Shown piece by piece: positions 9,629-22,501 of a DNA stretch of 64,000 nucleotides. Position numbers and translations under genes: made by a program. The notes below the pieces were generated by a model. The model saw nothing but the letters and a program-made list of their open reading frames with translations, ran no database searches and was not told the DNA's origin. This stretch comes from Nissolia schottii (taxonomy: Eukaryota > Streptophyta > Magnoliopsida > Fabales > Fabaceae). Positions within the stretch are counted from its first letter, which is position 1; each line of letters starts with the position of its first letter. The stretch covers positions 294,482-358,481 of the forward strand of contig QANU01055553.1 of NCBI GenBank assembly GCA_003254905.1, in the 5' to 3' direction.

Positions 9629-12600
9629 CTACTGCGAAGGAGCCACCACCTGCACATCATCATCATCCGTTCCAAAGTACCGATCACCGAACTCGCCCAT
9701 GCCCGGGATAACACGATAATCTTTGTTCAAACCAACCTCAATCTCAGATGTCACTATCTTTATTCTTGGAAATCTTTTGCAGACCACATGCACACCTTGA
9801 GGTGCCTGGCAAAATGAGAAAATAGATGTGAATCGTCACAGCAAGGCACAAGAAAAGAAAAGAAACATGAGAAATATAATAATAATGTGAAGGAAAAGAG
9901 CAAGAGATATAAAGGAAATATATAGCATAAGTAACTTACAGATATGAGATTGAGAAATATAATGTTGGACTCTGGCACACCCTTTCTTATAAGTAAAGAA
10001 ATTGCTTGAACAGCCGAATTACCTAAAGATGAGATGTCAATTCGTCCACAAGTTAAAACCAGCGCACCAAATAACAAGTTTTTAATTCACTATTATTTTG
10101 CCGATTATGTGTCACTTTAAGTTGCAATAGGTTGCATACAAATTAGTAACATCCAAACCTGTGCCAAGGATAGGGTCCAACAGTAACACGTGCCTATCCG
10201 AGATGTCGTTTGGAAGCTTTTCATATATTAGCTGCCCATTGATCAAAGGATAAAAACTCAGTGACCCTAAAGCGAAGCAGACATAGATATGTGCCAAAGT
10301 ATAATTTCAGAAGACAAACCTGTTGACCGTTGTCACCTTCTCTATGAATTAATATTTTCCCAATCTTGATACCTTTGCAGCACGCTCGTAAAGCATTCTC
10401 CATACTCTCCCCACTGGAATTCACAGATATTAAATGTAACGACAGAAAGTGTTGCTAAACAATTAACTACGAAGCGCAACGAAATAAGGTCACGCCAAAC
10501 CAAGGAGAGGGGGAAAAAGGAACTAGTTCCCTTGAGACATGCCGGGGGACGAATTTGAAGTTTGAACTACTATTTCAAGGTAAAGAGATGCCACCACATG
10601 CATTCTAATCAGTTTGGTGCTTCAAACCCTCAAATCAATGTTTGTTTATTGAATTAACGAAGGACAATTAAGCATAGATACTTTAGTCAATACATGGAAG
10701 CAAGGGTGACAATGTTTAGGAAAATTCCAAAATGACTTCAGCTTTGGACTGGACTAGTACCTCCTGATGACAGAGACACCGCATAACCTCTTACAAAAAT
10801 CCACACCAGTGTATACAGAACCTGTGTTGCAGGACAATAACCAGCAGTTACCACAAAAAGGTTAGTGCATGAGACAAATATAATTGTTTCTTGCAAATAG
10901 AAGAACAAGAATGTCAACCACATTGAGACTGACAAGAAAGCTATTAGTTCGGCATGGCAATTTCTGAAATTAACAAACTTGAAACACATTTCCCAATATA
11001 TCCAGATAAGTTCCCTGATTTGTAATCTCCTTTCAACATGGTTCCATACTGGACAAGGAAAGAATGAAAACGAAAAATATTTAGGGCATAAAGGAGCACT
11101 AACATTATTGAATCAATTTCATTTGGATATAGAAGAAGCATTATTCCCGAGACAGGAGGTCTAAGATAAAGATTAATAGAAATTTACCACCAAAAAACCA
11201 AACAGAAACTATAGCCATAGACATTTACATGATGGCTGAGAACATGTAGTTATTACACTCCTAAAATTTGTGATATCAACATGCCAGAACGTAACAAACC
11301 AACTACCTAATATACAAATCATCCATGACATTATGCAGTGTAAGTAGGGGAACGAAGCATCTGTAAAAGCAAATATCTACTACAAACCACATCGCTCAAC
11401 AGAATCAACTAAGGCTTCTAATTTCAGGGATCAAAAACATTAAAAAAAAAAATGCACAAAAAAACTTTTACAGGACAATAATCATAAAAGGCAAGAACTG
11501 AAAAAGAATAGGTTACCGGTGGGAGTGATTACTTGCTTTTCTGTAAATGGAAGATGCCCCAAGCCATGTTCAACAACCTGGTCAAGTGCAGGAATTATGA
11601 TTTATTGAATTAAAGGAAATGCCACATCACCACTAAATTAAGAAAGCAAGAAATGAACCCTGTTTACTAACCAAACGAATCAGACGATCAGAATAGAATA
11701 CAAAATCATGCTTTGTTGTGTAAGCATCGCGAATCAGGGTATGCATACCCCGTATCTGCACAGTAGCAATTAGTAACAAATCAAATTTTTGAGCTATGGG
11801 TAGGACGATTGTAAAGGTCAATAAATAGCAAGAAAATAATACCTGAAAAGTTGAGTGGATGACATATAAATTTGAATATATTTTACACAGGTCATGCTGA
11901 CCAAGCTTTGTCCGGATATGCTGTACAATCAAATCAATGGCCACATGATTCTCTCCTCCACGGGGTATAATTATATCAGCATACTTCTTTGTTGGAAGAA
12001 TAAAGTCGTCGAAAGCTGGCTTCACAAATTTTGAATACTGCAACAAGGATAATAAGAATCAGCTGTCAAAATCCATTAAAATGAAGAATTAATTAACCAT
12101 TCTTCATTAACCATCAAAATTTGATAGAGTATGTTAGTCAATCCACATTATAATAAGCACAAAATCAGTCATTAATGATTTCATTCCTCAAAAAACTGAA
12201 GAATCACAAGTTTCATAAATAAGGAACTTGCATTATAGCCGATCAGCAGCATGATACTAAATTAAGATTCCTATGTTTTAGAAATAAATAAAGTAATAAC
12301 TAATGTGAAAAAATTAAAGCAAAAAAAAACGAGATAATCTACATATGCTAATGGTAGCATGAAAGGTGTTGCAGAAAGTTGCTACCTGATCAAGAATCAC
12401 TGCAATATCTCGACCCTTCTCACCAGTATCACGCCTAATCCTTCTTGCTAGACGAACATCGGCATCTGCACTGAACAATTTAAACTGTAAAGTGGCAGCT
12501 TAACTTAGTATTTAAACAGCAAAAGAAAAAATAACTAGACAAAACACACCGGCAACAATTTAATAAATAATAAAAAACTAACCAAAAAAAAGGCACCAAA

Positions 12601-15600
12601 AATGAAGATTTATGGTCAAGACCGTCACAAACTAATATCAGCAGCAAAGAGCATTCAGTTCTTAAACGGTACTCCCTCCATCCACTAATAACAGTCTTTT
12701 AAGGTTTTTGCACACTTATTAAAAAATCATTAATATTGCATAAATATACAAAAGATTTATATTAGCTTGACAAATTTACCCTTTTCATTTTGTGGAAATA
12801 AATAATTAATAGTACATAGAAATAAATAATAACATGAAAATAAATAATTAATAGTACATTGAAATTATAAAACAACAAATATTTGTGGACAATTTCTTTT
12901 GCTAAAAAGACTCTTTATTTGTGGGCGAAGGGTGTAACACCCTAGCTAACGAATTAAGCTTAAGCCGTAATTAACGCTAGCTAGTTGTCACATTTTAGCT
13001 TTACCTTACTTTCAGACTTAACTTATAGAATACTTATTTGAAAAATATGGGTATTTGATCTTTTGCAAAAAAGCATTTGTCAAAAACATGTCATACATTG
13101 CGGAACTTTGATAAGATGTAAGTTGTGAGAATGTTGAAGGGTGTAGAACAACAAATAGGCATATATCATGATGTACATAAATACATAACTGAATAACATC
13201 ATAAATTAATCATCATAAACATACATTAGCTTCACAGGTTAAATAGAATACAATCAAATAACTCAACGTTCCTCAAGGAAGAAAAACAATAGCGTAGTAA
13301 ATCACATAAAAATAGGGAACAGATAAGGTAAAGGTAACTACATTGGCTAAACTAGAGGCATAGCCAAAAACGCGAAACATCGTTCCACCAGAAAAACTCT
13401 GGACTTACGAGACGATCTCTCAGAGTGACTGCTCCTTGATGATTCAAGCTATGCAACAATGCAATCATGTCCAAGGTTGTTACATGCCTCATAATCTTTG
13501 TCGGAACCTAGAACCATATGCGGAAGGGATGAGAAAACAAGTTTCCGTAGAGATCCGCACTAACTAGGTGTTCCAACCATTCGGGTCAATTCTAAGTGAT
13601 CATACATTCATATAAGATTCATTTATGTATCTTAACCTAGTCTTGAACGGTTACAAGTTAAGTCTGGTCTTTCCTTTAACCAGCAATTATGAACATATAA
13701 GTTATAACAATAGGTATCATCATGGGAATAAAGCTTTAAACATACATGAATGCATCATGGCATGATATTACTCTTAACATCCTCTACTCGTATTCTGGCA
13801 TGGAACTTTATAAAACTTAACTCCTTTTATATTTGTACTTTCATCGTCAATCAGTCTATTCCATTGTCTTCCCTTAGTATCCCTGGTATCATCAGCGGAC
13901 AACCTCTCAACACAAGTGCATTGAGGTGACCAGCTTTGCGCTAATCCAAGGACAACATATTTCATTAGTTATATCTTTTATACCCTTCAGCATGCTCGGG
14001 GGACCGATATACTCACCCAAGGACATACAATATTAATATTTAGTAGAGGGAAACTCAATCCGTCGTAGCAAACCACATAAAATCTGACACAGACAGTCAA
14101 GATTGAAGGATTTTTTCTTTCGTCCTTTCAGTACACCTCGTACCATCAGCACACAAAGGACACGCTCCACATTGGAAGCATTATCACTTTGATCCCTATA
14201 AGTGTGTTATTTAAAAATGTATTATGGATACTTTTTCAGACGATGGTCTAATCTATCTTTAATTCTTAAAACATCTTATGGAATTTGCCTCAATTGAGGA
14301 CTTAAACAGTCTTCCACTTATTTTTAAAATAAATCGTATAACACGCTTACATAAGGAGATGTGATATCATTCTTTATACATGCTTATTGCCTTCACATCA
14401 CTCCACTTTCTTTTCAATGCATAACTTTAAACATTACGATAAATACTAACATGGTCATGATCATAAACAATAGCATAGGCATAAGCATAACTATAATGAT
14501 AAACATACACATAAGCATAATCATAAACATGGTCATAGAATGAACATACACATTGCTTTCAAATGTAAACACTCCCTATGAAAACGAAATTATTTATTTT
14601 CTACATACTATCAAACACAACTTGAACCATACTTACAATAAGGTTATGATATAGCTTAAGACTTCTTTCGAGAAAACCCAAGAGACACGTTTGACACTTG
14701 ATGCCATCGGCAGAAGAAAACCTTTCCAAAACACATTACAACAAGGAAACATGAACACTTTTCATGAAAAATCCAACCCTAGCCATATGCATACTCAAGG
14801 CCGAAACCTTGACCCTACGTAAGGGCTCATGGGATTGACTTTTCATAAAGAAGTTCCTTAATAGACCTAGGCTCAAATCTTTCAAAGATTTCAAAAACAC
14901 ACACTTTTGAAAACATAAAAATCTGTTTGATCATATAACTCTACCACGAACCAATTTATAAAATCATTGTGAACAAATCCTATCATGGCCAAACCATAAA
15001 GGAAAACAAAACACAAATTCATCCTCTCTTTGGATTATCCTAGAACTCATATCATCGTTTGTCATTGGAACCATCCTAGATAATCGGAATAATGTCAATT
15101 TCACAAACCAATTTCTAAAACCACAAAGACCATAAGATTAATAACAAAGTTCATAAAATAAAATTCCAAGTTCTAAAATGGGCATCAGGTCGTAGCCTTT
15201 CAAGGCAAGAAAACCAATTCTTCTCCTCTTGGTGATCCTTAAGACTCATATCATTGTCATGCAAGGAATCACCATGGATTATAAGAATACTTTGTAATTT
15301 CAAAAACACAATTTCAATTCAAAATAGACCATTAGGCCAAAAACATGAGGAAAGTTCCTCATATTATGGAAACTCTTTTATATCCAAACCATTTTCACAA
15401 AACCCTTTAGGATGATAAAAGAAACACCAAAACAAGGTAAGAATTAAAACAAAACATGGAAGATTCTAATAACACTATAGGGCCGAATCTTCCCAAGGAA
15501 CTTTTGGTGAGGGAAAATATTTTTCTTTGAAAAGAAACTCATGGTGAACACAACCTTATCACTAGAACTCATGGAATACTCACAATCTTACACAAAACCT

Positions 15601-18600
15601 ACCTTATCACTATAACTCATGGAATACTCACAGTCTTCCACAAAACCTTACAAAAACCATCTTTTTTCACAGGAACACAACGAAAGTACCATCATTTCAT
15701 GGAGAATAATAAGAGGAATAAAATACAGAATTAAACATAAACATGATAGAAAAATCTGCACAAGAGAACCCACTTATTCACAAATCAACAAGAGATTGTG
15801 ATAGAAGAGGATGAAGGCTATGATTTTTGTGAACAAACTATGAGTGTTGGATGAGAAAATTGAGGTGTTCTAGGGGGAGGAAAATACGGCCAGACTTGGA
15901 AAAAATGAAGAATGACTTTTTTTTTATTATTTTCTATAGAAGAAGAAGGTGGGCTTTCTCTTTTGGTTTTCTTGTAACTCCATAAACGAAGAAATGAATG
16001 AAAATTTAAGAATTTGATTGGCATTAGGGGGGAGGTTACAGCATTCATAGGCTGATTAGGGAGAAAATAAACTGATTTTGGAAATATGAAAAGTCCCTAG
16101 GTCAGTCCGGTTCAAAATGCAACGCGTACCGTAAAAATAAAAGGCACCGGATCAATGATTCAATATCGTACCAGGAGTAAAAAAAGAAATTATTTAAAAC
16201 ATTTAGGAAGTGGGTCCTTAAAGATCTCTAGTATATGGGGACCTCAGACAGAGACAGAATGGGCCTCGCAAGCCAATAGGTCCAAAATTAACTTAAAAAT
16301 CGTAACTCCAATCGACTAACCGACAGAAGTTGTGGAGACGTAACTATAGGAATATTATTATTTAATAAATAAATTACGATTGCATGGTTCAAGATTATGG
16401 CTAATTAATAATTAAATATTAATTACTGAATAGCAGAAAATAGAATGTTCACGTTTAGCAAAAAACAAGAGGTTACACAGAGAGTATGGAAAAATGTGGA
16501 GCATACGGATGTTCCCAAATCACAATGTTGATTATTGAGACTTGGGAGGGAAAACAAAACAATTCCATGAAATAAAAAGAAAATGAATCTAACAACAGAT
16601 GCCATGTAAATTACATATGCTGCAGAAAGCATACAATAAATAAGTTCTACGAGAATTAAAAAGAAAACAAATCCAACATCGGACCTCGACTAAATTACAA
16701 AAACTAAAGAAAACACACAGTAAATAAATTCTGAGATAAAGGTGGAGAACAATAATAAAGGACCTGTATCTACAAATATCTTCATATTCATCAACTCCCG
16801 AACCCGTGGATCATGGAAAACAAGAATGCCTTCCAAAATTATAACATCTGAAGGGTTTACCTGAAAAAAAAATTACGGCAACATAAAATGAAATGATAGC
16901 GACTGCAACTTTGATGCATGTCTAAATTCAGCATTTGGATTATCATGCCAAATATATTTTTCTTACGAGCACTAAAAGAAAACTATTACTTTGGGTAAAA
17001 TTAACAACTCAAAAATAAGAATTTCTCTCTTAAGCTGTTAAGCATTTTAAGAAAGAGTTGTTAATCAAAAATGAAAGTTCCAAAGACATACCCTTCTTTT
17101 TGGAAACACATCACTCTTGTAACTCTTAAAATCATACTTCGGAATATCTACTGACTCGCCACGCTTCAACTTGTCCATAACTCGTAGCAATTGGTCAGTA
17201 TCAAAAGCATCTGATGATACACCAACAGCAGTAAAAAAACAGGCACGTGTGCATTAAGAACATTAAAATGTCAAATATTTCCTTTGTCCTGCTATCCTAT
17301 CAATTTTCAGTAGTAGTACTATTTACTAACTGATGAATCCAATCCATGAAACTTTTACCCACATTTTTACCCCCAGCCAAACACACCCTAACAAGTAGCC
17401 ATAGCAAATAAGTTCACACTGGGGCTGGCTTCATTGACAAAAACATGAGAATTATTTAAGGCTTTGGAACCTTTCCCTCAAAGCACATTTTAGGAAAAAT
17501 AGTTCCAGATTTTTTCATGAAAAGACCTAAAAAAGGAGGATATAAATAGCTTTTGTTTTGTTCTTATTTCTGTTTAGAGGATCTCTTATCCTCTTATTCT
17601 CTGTAATTCTCTTCTCTTCTTAATGAAATTCTTCTTTTATCCAAAAAAAAAGATACATATAAAACTTCCCAATAACATCAGAGAATATTTCATGCTATAT
17701 AAGAAAGTCACTAACAATGAAAGACTATGTAGTATAATCGTACTGACCAGGATGGTCAAAGTTGTAATCCTGTACTCGTGCAAGTTCTTCCTTAGTCAAG
17801 TTATGGTAAAAAGAATCCTGTCATAAATTAAATAGTTCATCAGTAAGCTGTATCAATATAAGTAAAATAAATTTAGCCCAAATTCTGAACCACATTTCCT
17901 ACGGAGAAGAAACATGTCACAAAAGGAAGAAAGGAACAAATAATAGAAGTATTACATAAAGAAAGAAAAGAAATAAAAGGATAATGAACAACATAACTAA
18001 CAAAGAAAGGACATCCAGACTTTTTTTTTTATTTTTTTACTATATCACCCAAATGGTGTATATATCTTCATATTTGTGACATTTTGAGAGAAAGTTTGAG
18101 AAAAAGATTTATATGCTTGTAACAGAAGAAGATGAAAGGAGGAAGCTTAACAGATTACTAAAAGGAATTGAATAAACAGAGGATGATGTATTTTGTTGAA
18201 AAATGGTGTCTATACTACAATAAAATTATGAAAAGAGCTTTACACACATTCCATTTTTCTAAATATCATAAGGAAAATAAAATCACTAGGGGATTCAGAA
18301 ATTGGAAAGAATGGGATGCTTACGAGGCCACTAACTGATTAATTATTAGCCTTTAATGATAATTTTGAGCAATAAAGAATAATCTCAATTACTCTCAATT
18401 TGACCACCAATAAGTATAAACAAAAAGAATTCATTACCTGATTAACTAATACAACTCGTTGATCATGAAGCTGCTGAATAATCATATCACAGACTGCTGT
18501 CTTGCCAGATGCTGCACCCCCAGCAACACCTGCAACATAAAACAAAAACAGATAAATAAATTAGAATTGTGAAGAAAATAGAAAAACTTAAAGAAATCGA

Positions 18601-19027
18601 AACCAAATTGTGTTCATGTCTGGTAATCCTCAACAATAATTTTGCTCATCTACTCATCAAGCAAACCACATCAAAAAGTGACAGAATAGGAATCGTGACA
18701 TTTTCTCTAGCATAACAGAACAAAACTCAATCCACCTATGGGCTATAGAACCTTTGCTCCTAAGACCCGCAAAACATAGACACAGTCATGAGTCCACAAC
18801 CACTAAAGTCCCAAGACACACCAAATATGATTTTCGTGACTATATTACAAAATTGGCTTGTCACACAAAAACACACCTATGACAAAAGGTTGTTTATACA
18901 TGTCAGTTGCTGATGTTGTCGGTTGTTCTATGCCGTCCTTTCTTTGCTCAAAACCATCCATGTGAAATCCAGAAAAGTGAACCTCAGAGGAAGACTCCAT
19001 TAAATCTACAGCTGATTTAGTATCCAT
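9629..19027 (-). CDS. UKL: Uridine kinase / uracil phosphoribosyltransferase-like protein (UKL)
   Basis: A 478-residue pyrimidine-salvage enzyme of the plant uridine-cytidine kinase family. Coding exons (plus coordinates, in reading order): 19027-18877, 18529-18438, 17817-17748, 17210-17092, 16860-16764, 12465-12386, 12037-11843, 11755-11672, 11577-11517, 10821-10761, 10413-10320, 10231-10159, 10022-9940, 9805-9629. All introns are GT-AG and the frame closes at every junction. Residues 45-250 are the kinase part: the P-loop is [11 protein letters not shown] (about 51-61), followed by NQDSFYH and a YDF segment. Residues 270-478 are UPRT-like: the PRPP loop [12 protein letters not shown] is at about 385-396 and the [13 protein letters not shown] tail is near 455-467. 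Length matches the family (about 480-490). Work on Arabidopsis UKL proteins indicates the kinase half is active and the UPRT half may not be; that is prior knowledge, not visible here. The 4.3 kb intron between exons 5 and 6 carries repeats. Which UKL paralogue it is, is not resolved. Confidence 0.93.
12670..12936. mobile_element. Stowaway-like MITE inside the large UKL intron
   Basis: The left terminus TACTCCCTCCATCCACTAAT and the reverse complement of the right terminus (TACACCCTTCGCCCACAAAT) align over about 31 bp, and the flanking TA dinucleotides fit a Tc1/mariner target. CTCCCTCC is the classic Stowaway end. Length is 267 bp, with an AT-rich interior and no coding capacity. Confidence 0.8.
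12933..16040. repeat. Possible LTR-derived insertion in the large UKL intron
   Basis: The block starts TGTAACACCCT and ends GGAGGTTACA. These are inverted TGTAAC termini of the kind seen on many plant Gypsy LTRs, which would make it an LTR about 3.1 kb long. No target duplication is visible (AAGGG against GCATT), and the left end overlaps the MITE terminus, so the boundaries are doubtful. No gag or pol coding was found. Confidence 0.3.
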
Positions 19028-19038
19028 TGGCAAAAGAC

Positions 19039-20120
19039 CTACAAAAATAATGGTTGACAATCACGCAGAGAGAAATCAATAGCATGAACAAATATTCGAC
19101 AAGAGTTAACAATCGTGCTAAATAAGGATAGGGAGATTTGATACATGTTGCCACCACCATATTAAATAGAAATTCATATTTGATTCTAATAGATTGCAAC
19201 TGTCTCTGATTGGATCAAGTCATCCGGTTCACCTTCTAGCACTTTCGGTTATTCTGATAGACGACTAGATATATAGTCTATGACTATGCAGTCTATGCTT
19301 ATTGCATATCCAGAACCTTTTACTGAATAAATTAGCTTAAAATTCACACTTTCTTTTCCTTCTGCAGGTCCAGTCATTTTTATACCACACGTGGACTTAA
19401 TTTCTAAACCTCAAGGGTTTCTCAATTTTAAAGCTTACCAAGGGTTTCATAAAGAGAGTTCACCGGACTTTCTAAACCTCAAGGGTTTCTCAATTTTAAG
19501 GCTTACCAAGGGTTTCATAAAGAGAGTTCACCAGACCTCACCCAAAAACCTATAACTAGACTAAACACTCAAATTCCTCACCTAAAACACAATTTCATTT
19601 TTTCCTCCCCCAACCTATAATGAATTAAACAAGATTTCTTATTACTTATCCAGAAGATTCATAAAACAACTACTACAGCTATCTAATGGACATGATCTTA
19701 TTGTGTTCATGGACAACCCTTCCAACAAAAGTAGCAACACACAGTGATTCCAGCTCCATGTACAAAATGAGTAAATTATCAAAAAAAAAAAAAAAAGTCA
19801 CTCAATCATCAAGGAGGAAAAGCTCATTCAACTGCAACAAGCAAAAAAAAATGGAACAAATTAAAACAAAAATGAAAACTTTATTCTTGTCCACTTCATC
19901 GTTCTACCAAAAAAAAACACACACCCCATTAACCAATAACCACAGAGCAAATACTAAAATCCAATGGGTTTCCAGATCCAATAGGAGAGACATGGAAAGA
20001 AAAATGAAAATTGAAGATTTGATCAGAGTTAACTACTAAACCCAAAAAAAAAATCAAATAAAAACAAGCAATGCACATACGGATCGGTTGTATATACCAA
20101 ATGCTGATTCCAAAGCTTAC
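19039..20120 (-). other. Intron in the 5' untranslated region of UKL
   Basis: A minus-strand donor CTTCCAG|GTAAGC lies at 20121/20120 and an acceptor TTTGTAG|GTCTTTTGCC at 19039/19038, eleven bases before the start codon. The intron holds a 68 bp tandem duplication (19401-19536). The non-coding exon upstream (from 20121 to roughly 20240) contains a GAGAGAGA tract. Confidence 0.65.
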
Positions 20121-20381
20121 CTGGAAGTGAACACAAGAGTTTAACACAAGAAAAAGAGAGAGAGAGAGAGGCGGTGGAAGTGCGAAGAAATAAATGCAAA
20201 GCGCAAAACCAAGTAGGGAAGAGTTATTGCATAGTGTAGTTGATCAATGTTAACACAAAACGACAAATGAAGGGATTTCGTTTAATGGCCCTTTTTGCGG
20301 TTTTGCTTATAGACACTCACTGTTGGTAAATGGGACCCTGTTGTTCCCCTCAAATTACCAAGCCCTTTACTTATTTACCTT

Positions 20382-20834
20382 GGGTTTTTTACTGTTTTGG
20401 CACTGTTACTGGGACTAATTATCAAAATATCCCATATCAAAACATATTACAGGACTACCACGATTTTTGCTGACGTGGTGGGCCGAGTTGAGATTTGCCA
20501 AACGCGTTGGCGAATTCAATAAGGACTCAGCACGAATAATTTTAATTTTTGTTTTTAATTTGTTTAATTAAAATGTAAGTATACGTGTTATGTTGGAAGG
20601 AGAATTCAATACATGCGAAAATCATGGGTTATCAGGTAAGTTACAAAAATTCAAAAAATAATCTTGCAAAAAGGTCAAGACGCTCTTTATCGTGCACGCG
20701 GGGGGAATATGTTTGGCGAATCTCAACCCGGCCTGCCACGTTAACAGAAACCGTGGTAGTCCTGTAATATGTTTTGAAACGAGGGTATTTTGATAATTAG
20801 TCCTTGTAACAGTGCCAAAACAGTAAAAAAACTC
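20382..20834. mobile_element. Mutator-type MITE in the UKL promoter side
   Basis: An exact 9 bp target duplication ATTTACCTT lies at 20373-20381 and 20835-20843. The inverted termini, about 125 bp long, begin GGGTTTTTTACTGTTTTGGC on the left and GAGTTTTTTTACTGTTTTGG when the right end is reverse-complemented. They share ATTACAGGACTACCACG and GTTGAGATTYGCCAAAC further in. It lies about 140-260 bp upstream of the likely UKL transcription start and has no coding capacity. Confidence 0.88.
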
Positions 20835-21049
20835 ATTTACCTTTGTATAAATCCAAAGCCTAAAATCAATAAATATATGTTTTGTTTTAGATTTTAAAGC
20901 AAAATATTTTCAGTAATGCTTTTAATGAGACGAAGTAAGTAGGACTCAACACTTGGTTTGAAGGAACTACCTTATATTATTTTACTCATCATCATGGCAT
21001 ATTTATATATTAAAATTGAGTTACTACTTGTTATGGACTAGTTCCACAA

Positions 21050-22501
21050 AGGGCTCAGATGAACTTATTGAGACTCTACATAGATTTAGCCAACACTCCT
21101 GAGGGATACGCCCAGGCTGAATCCTAGGAGGGTCCACTCTGGATTGGAAGGCAAGCCTAAAGGGGGTCCACCTTTAATGATCTGCACAAGGGGGCCTTTC
21201 TGAAATTTTAAGCTTGTAAAGCTCCAAACACTCCGCAAAATAATTACTCAACGTATCCGTAGGTGAGGTCTCAACCAACATCTCTGTCATGCCTGGAATA
21301 ACATAGCTAATGTGCACTTCTTCCTCAGGTCATGGCTCCTCATACACCAATCTTCGTATTAGATTCTTCATCAAGACCGATGACCTGTGGTGTCACCTCA
21401 TCAAAAATATAGTTTGTGTTATACCCATCGTCGTTGATTATGACAAGTGACGGGCCTTACTACACAACCTCCTTATTAGGGTAACCCTCCTTCAAATGCT
21501 CACTAGGAACCCACAGCGTCATTAGCCTCTACTTGATTGAGCTCATATCTCAACCGTTACAAATTTGCATTAATTTTCCTGTATCTGCTTCTGGTTTTCC
21601 TGCATCATCCTCATCATCTCTTGCATCATTGCTACTTTAGAATTGGCAAGTGGGGAAAGAAGTTGTTGAATTTGTTGCTAGTAAGGACGAGGCTAGTATG
21701 AAGGTTCTGGTTTGGGTTGGCAATATGTGGCTCTGGTGGATATGGGCATGGCTCTTGTGGATGAGGCTCGGGTGGATATGGCCTTGGTGAGTAAGTTTGG
21801 GGGTAAGGTTCCTGGGATGGTGGTTGGTATGGAAGCTCAGGGGAGTACTAGGAATATGTGGGTTCAAGTGGTTGTTAGTAATGTGAATATGGTGGAGACT
21901 CGGGTGGAGGTTAGTAATATGGAGGTTCTTGTGTGCATAGGTATGTAGGCTCCTTGGGTGATTGTTGGAATTGGGGTAAAGGAGGGTCAGGGTCTTGGAA
22001 AGGTGGAAAGCGTGATGGTTATTGCGGAGGATAGAGTCGTATGTACGCATTGGTGGATAAAATTTTTTGTGTCACTTCTAGTTCGGCAAACCTCTATTAT
22101 AAACTTTCTTTCTTTTGAGCTCATTTTTATCCTAAGCATCCTAACAATCCTAATGAAAAAAAAAAATCAAATCTACTCTAATTTAAAATAGAAAATAACA
22201 AAAGAGCAAATAAAAAAAAAACAAATAGAATCCTAAATCCTAGATATGCTAACAACATAAAAATAACAAAATAAACTAGCAAGAGAAAATACACAAACAC
22301 CAAAACAAATTTACTCAAAGAAATCAAGCAAGCCAACTAAGAAGATTTTTTTCCTTCTATGATTAACTTAACAGAAAAGAAAAAACAAAAATAAGAATAA
22401 ATTAGAAACCAATTAGCACTAAAACAAAATTAAAACAAAGAAAAAAATAACAAAATAGAATAAAATCAAATGTTGCACTTCTCTGGCAATGACACCAAAT
22501 T
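21050..22501 (-). mobile_element. Gypsy-type internal fragment, degenerate
   Basis: Next to an LTR-like block, the minus strand reads AATTTGGTGTCATTGCCAGA, a decayed form of the TTTGGCGCCGTTGCCGGGGA leader found after the 5' LTR of Athila/Tat-type Gypsy elements. Further in, near 21585-21640, it encodes a methionine/glutamine-rich stretch (MMQEMMRMMQENQ) of the kind found in gag leaders. No intact polyprotein remains. The lower boundary is a guess. Confidence 0.4.

Larger units (their letters stand above)
12466..16763 (-). other. 4.3 kb repeat-rich intron of UKL
   Basis: This intron is about ten times longer than the other UKL introns. It contains a Stowaway-type MITE at its distal end and about 3.4 kb of repeat-like sequence without coding capacity. 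A 48 bp tandem repeat lies at 15553-15648, and CATAAGCATAAYCATAAACAT-like runs lie at 14460-14530. Confidence 0.8.

Noticed and set aside
12933..16040. Confident solo-LTR call
   Set aside because: The termini look right but the flanking five-base sequences do not match, so it was kept only as a low-confidence repeat.
21637..22191. Open frames on both strands near 21.6-22.2 kb
   Set aside because: The plus-strand frames are Gly/Val/Met-rich and the minus-strand frame is His/Thr/Asn-rich; both sit in a Gypsy-like remnant and match no gene family I recognise.
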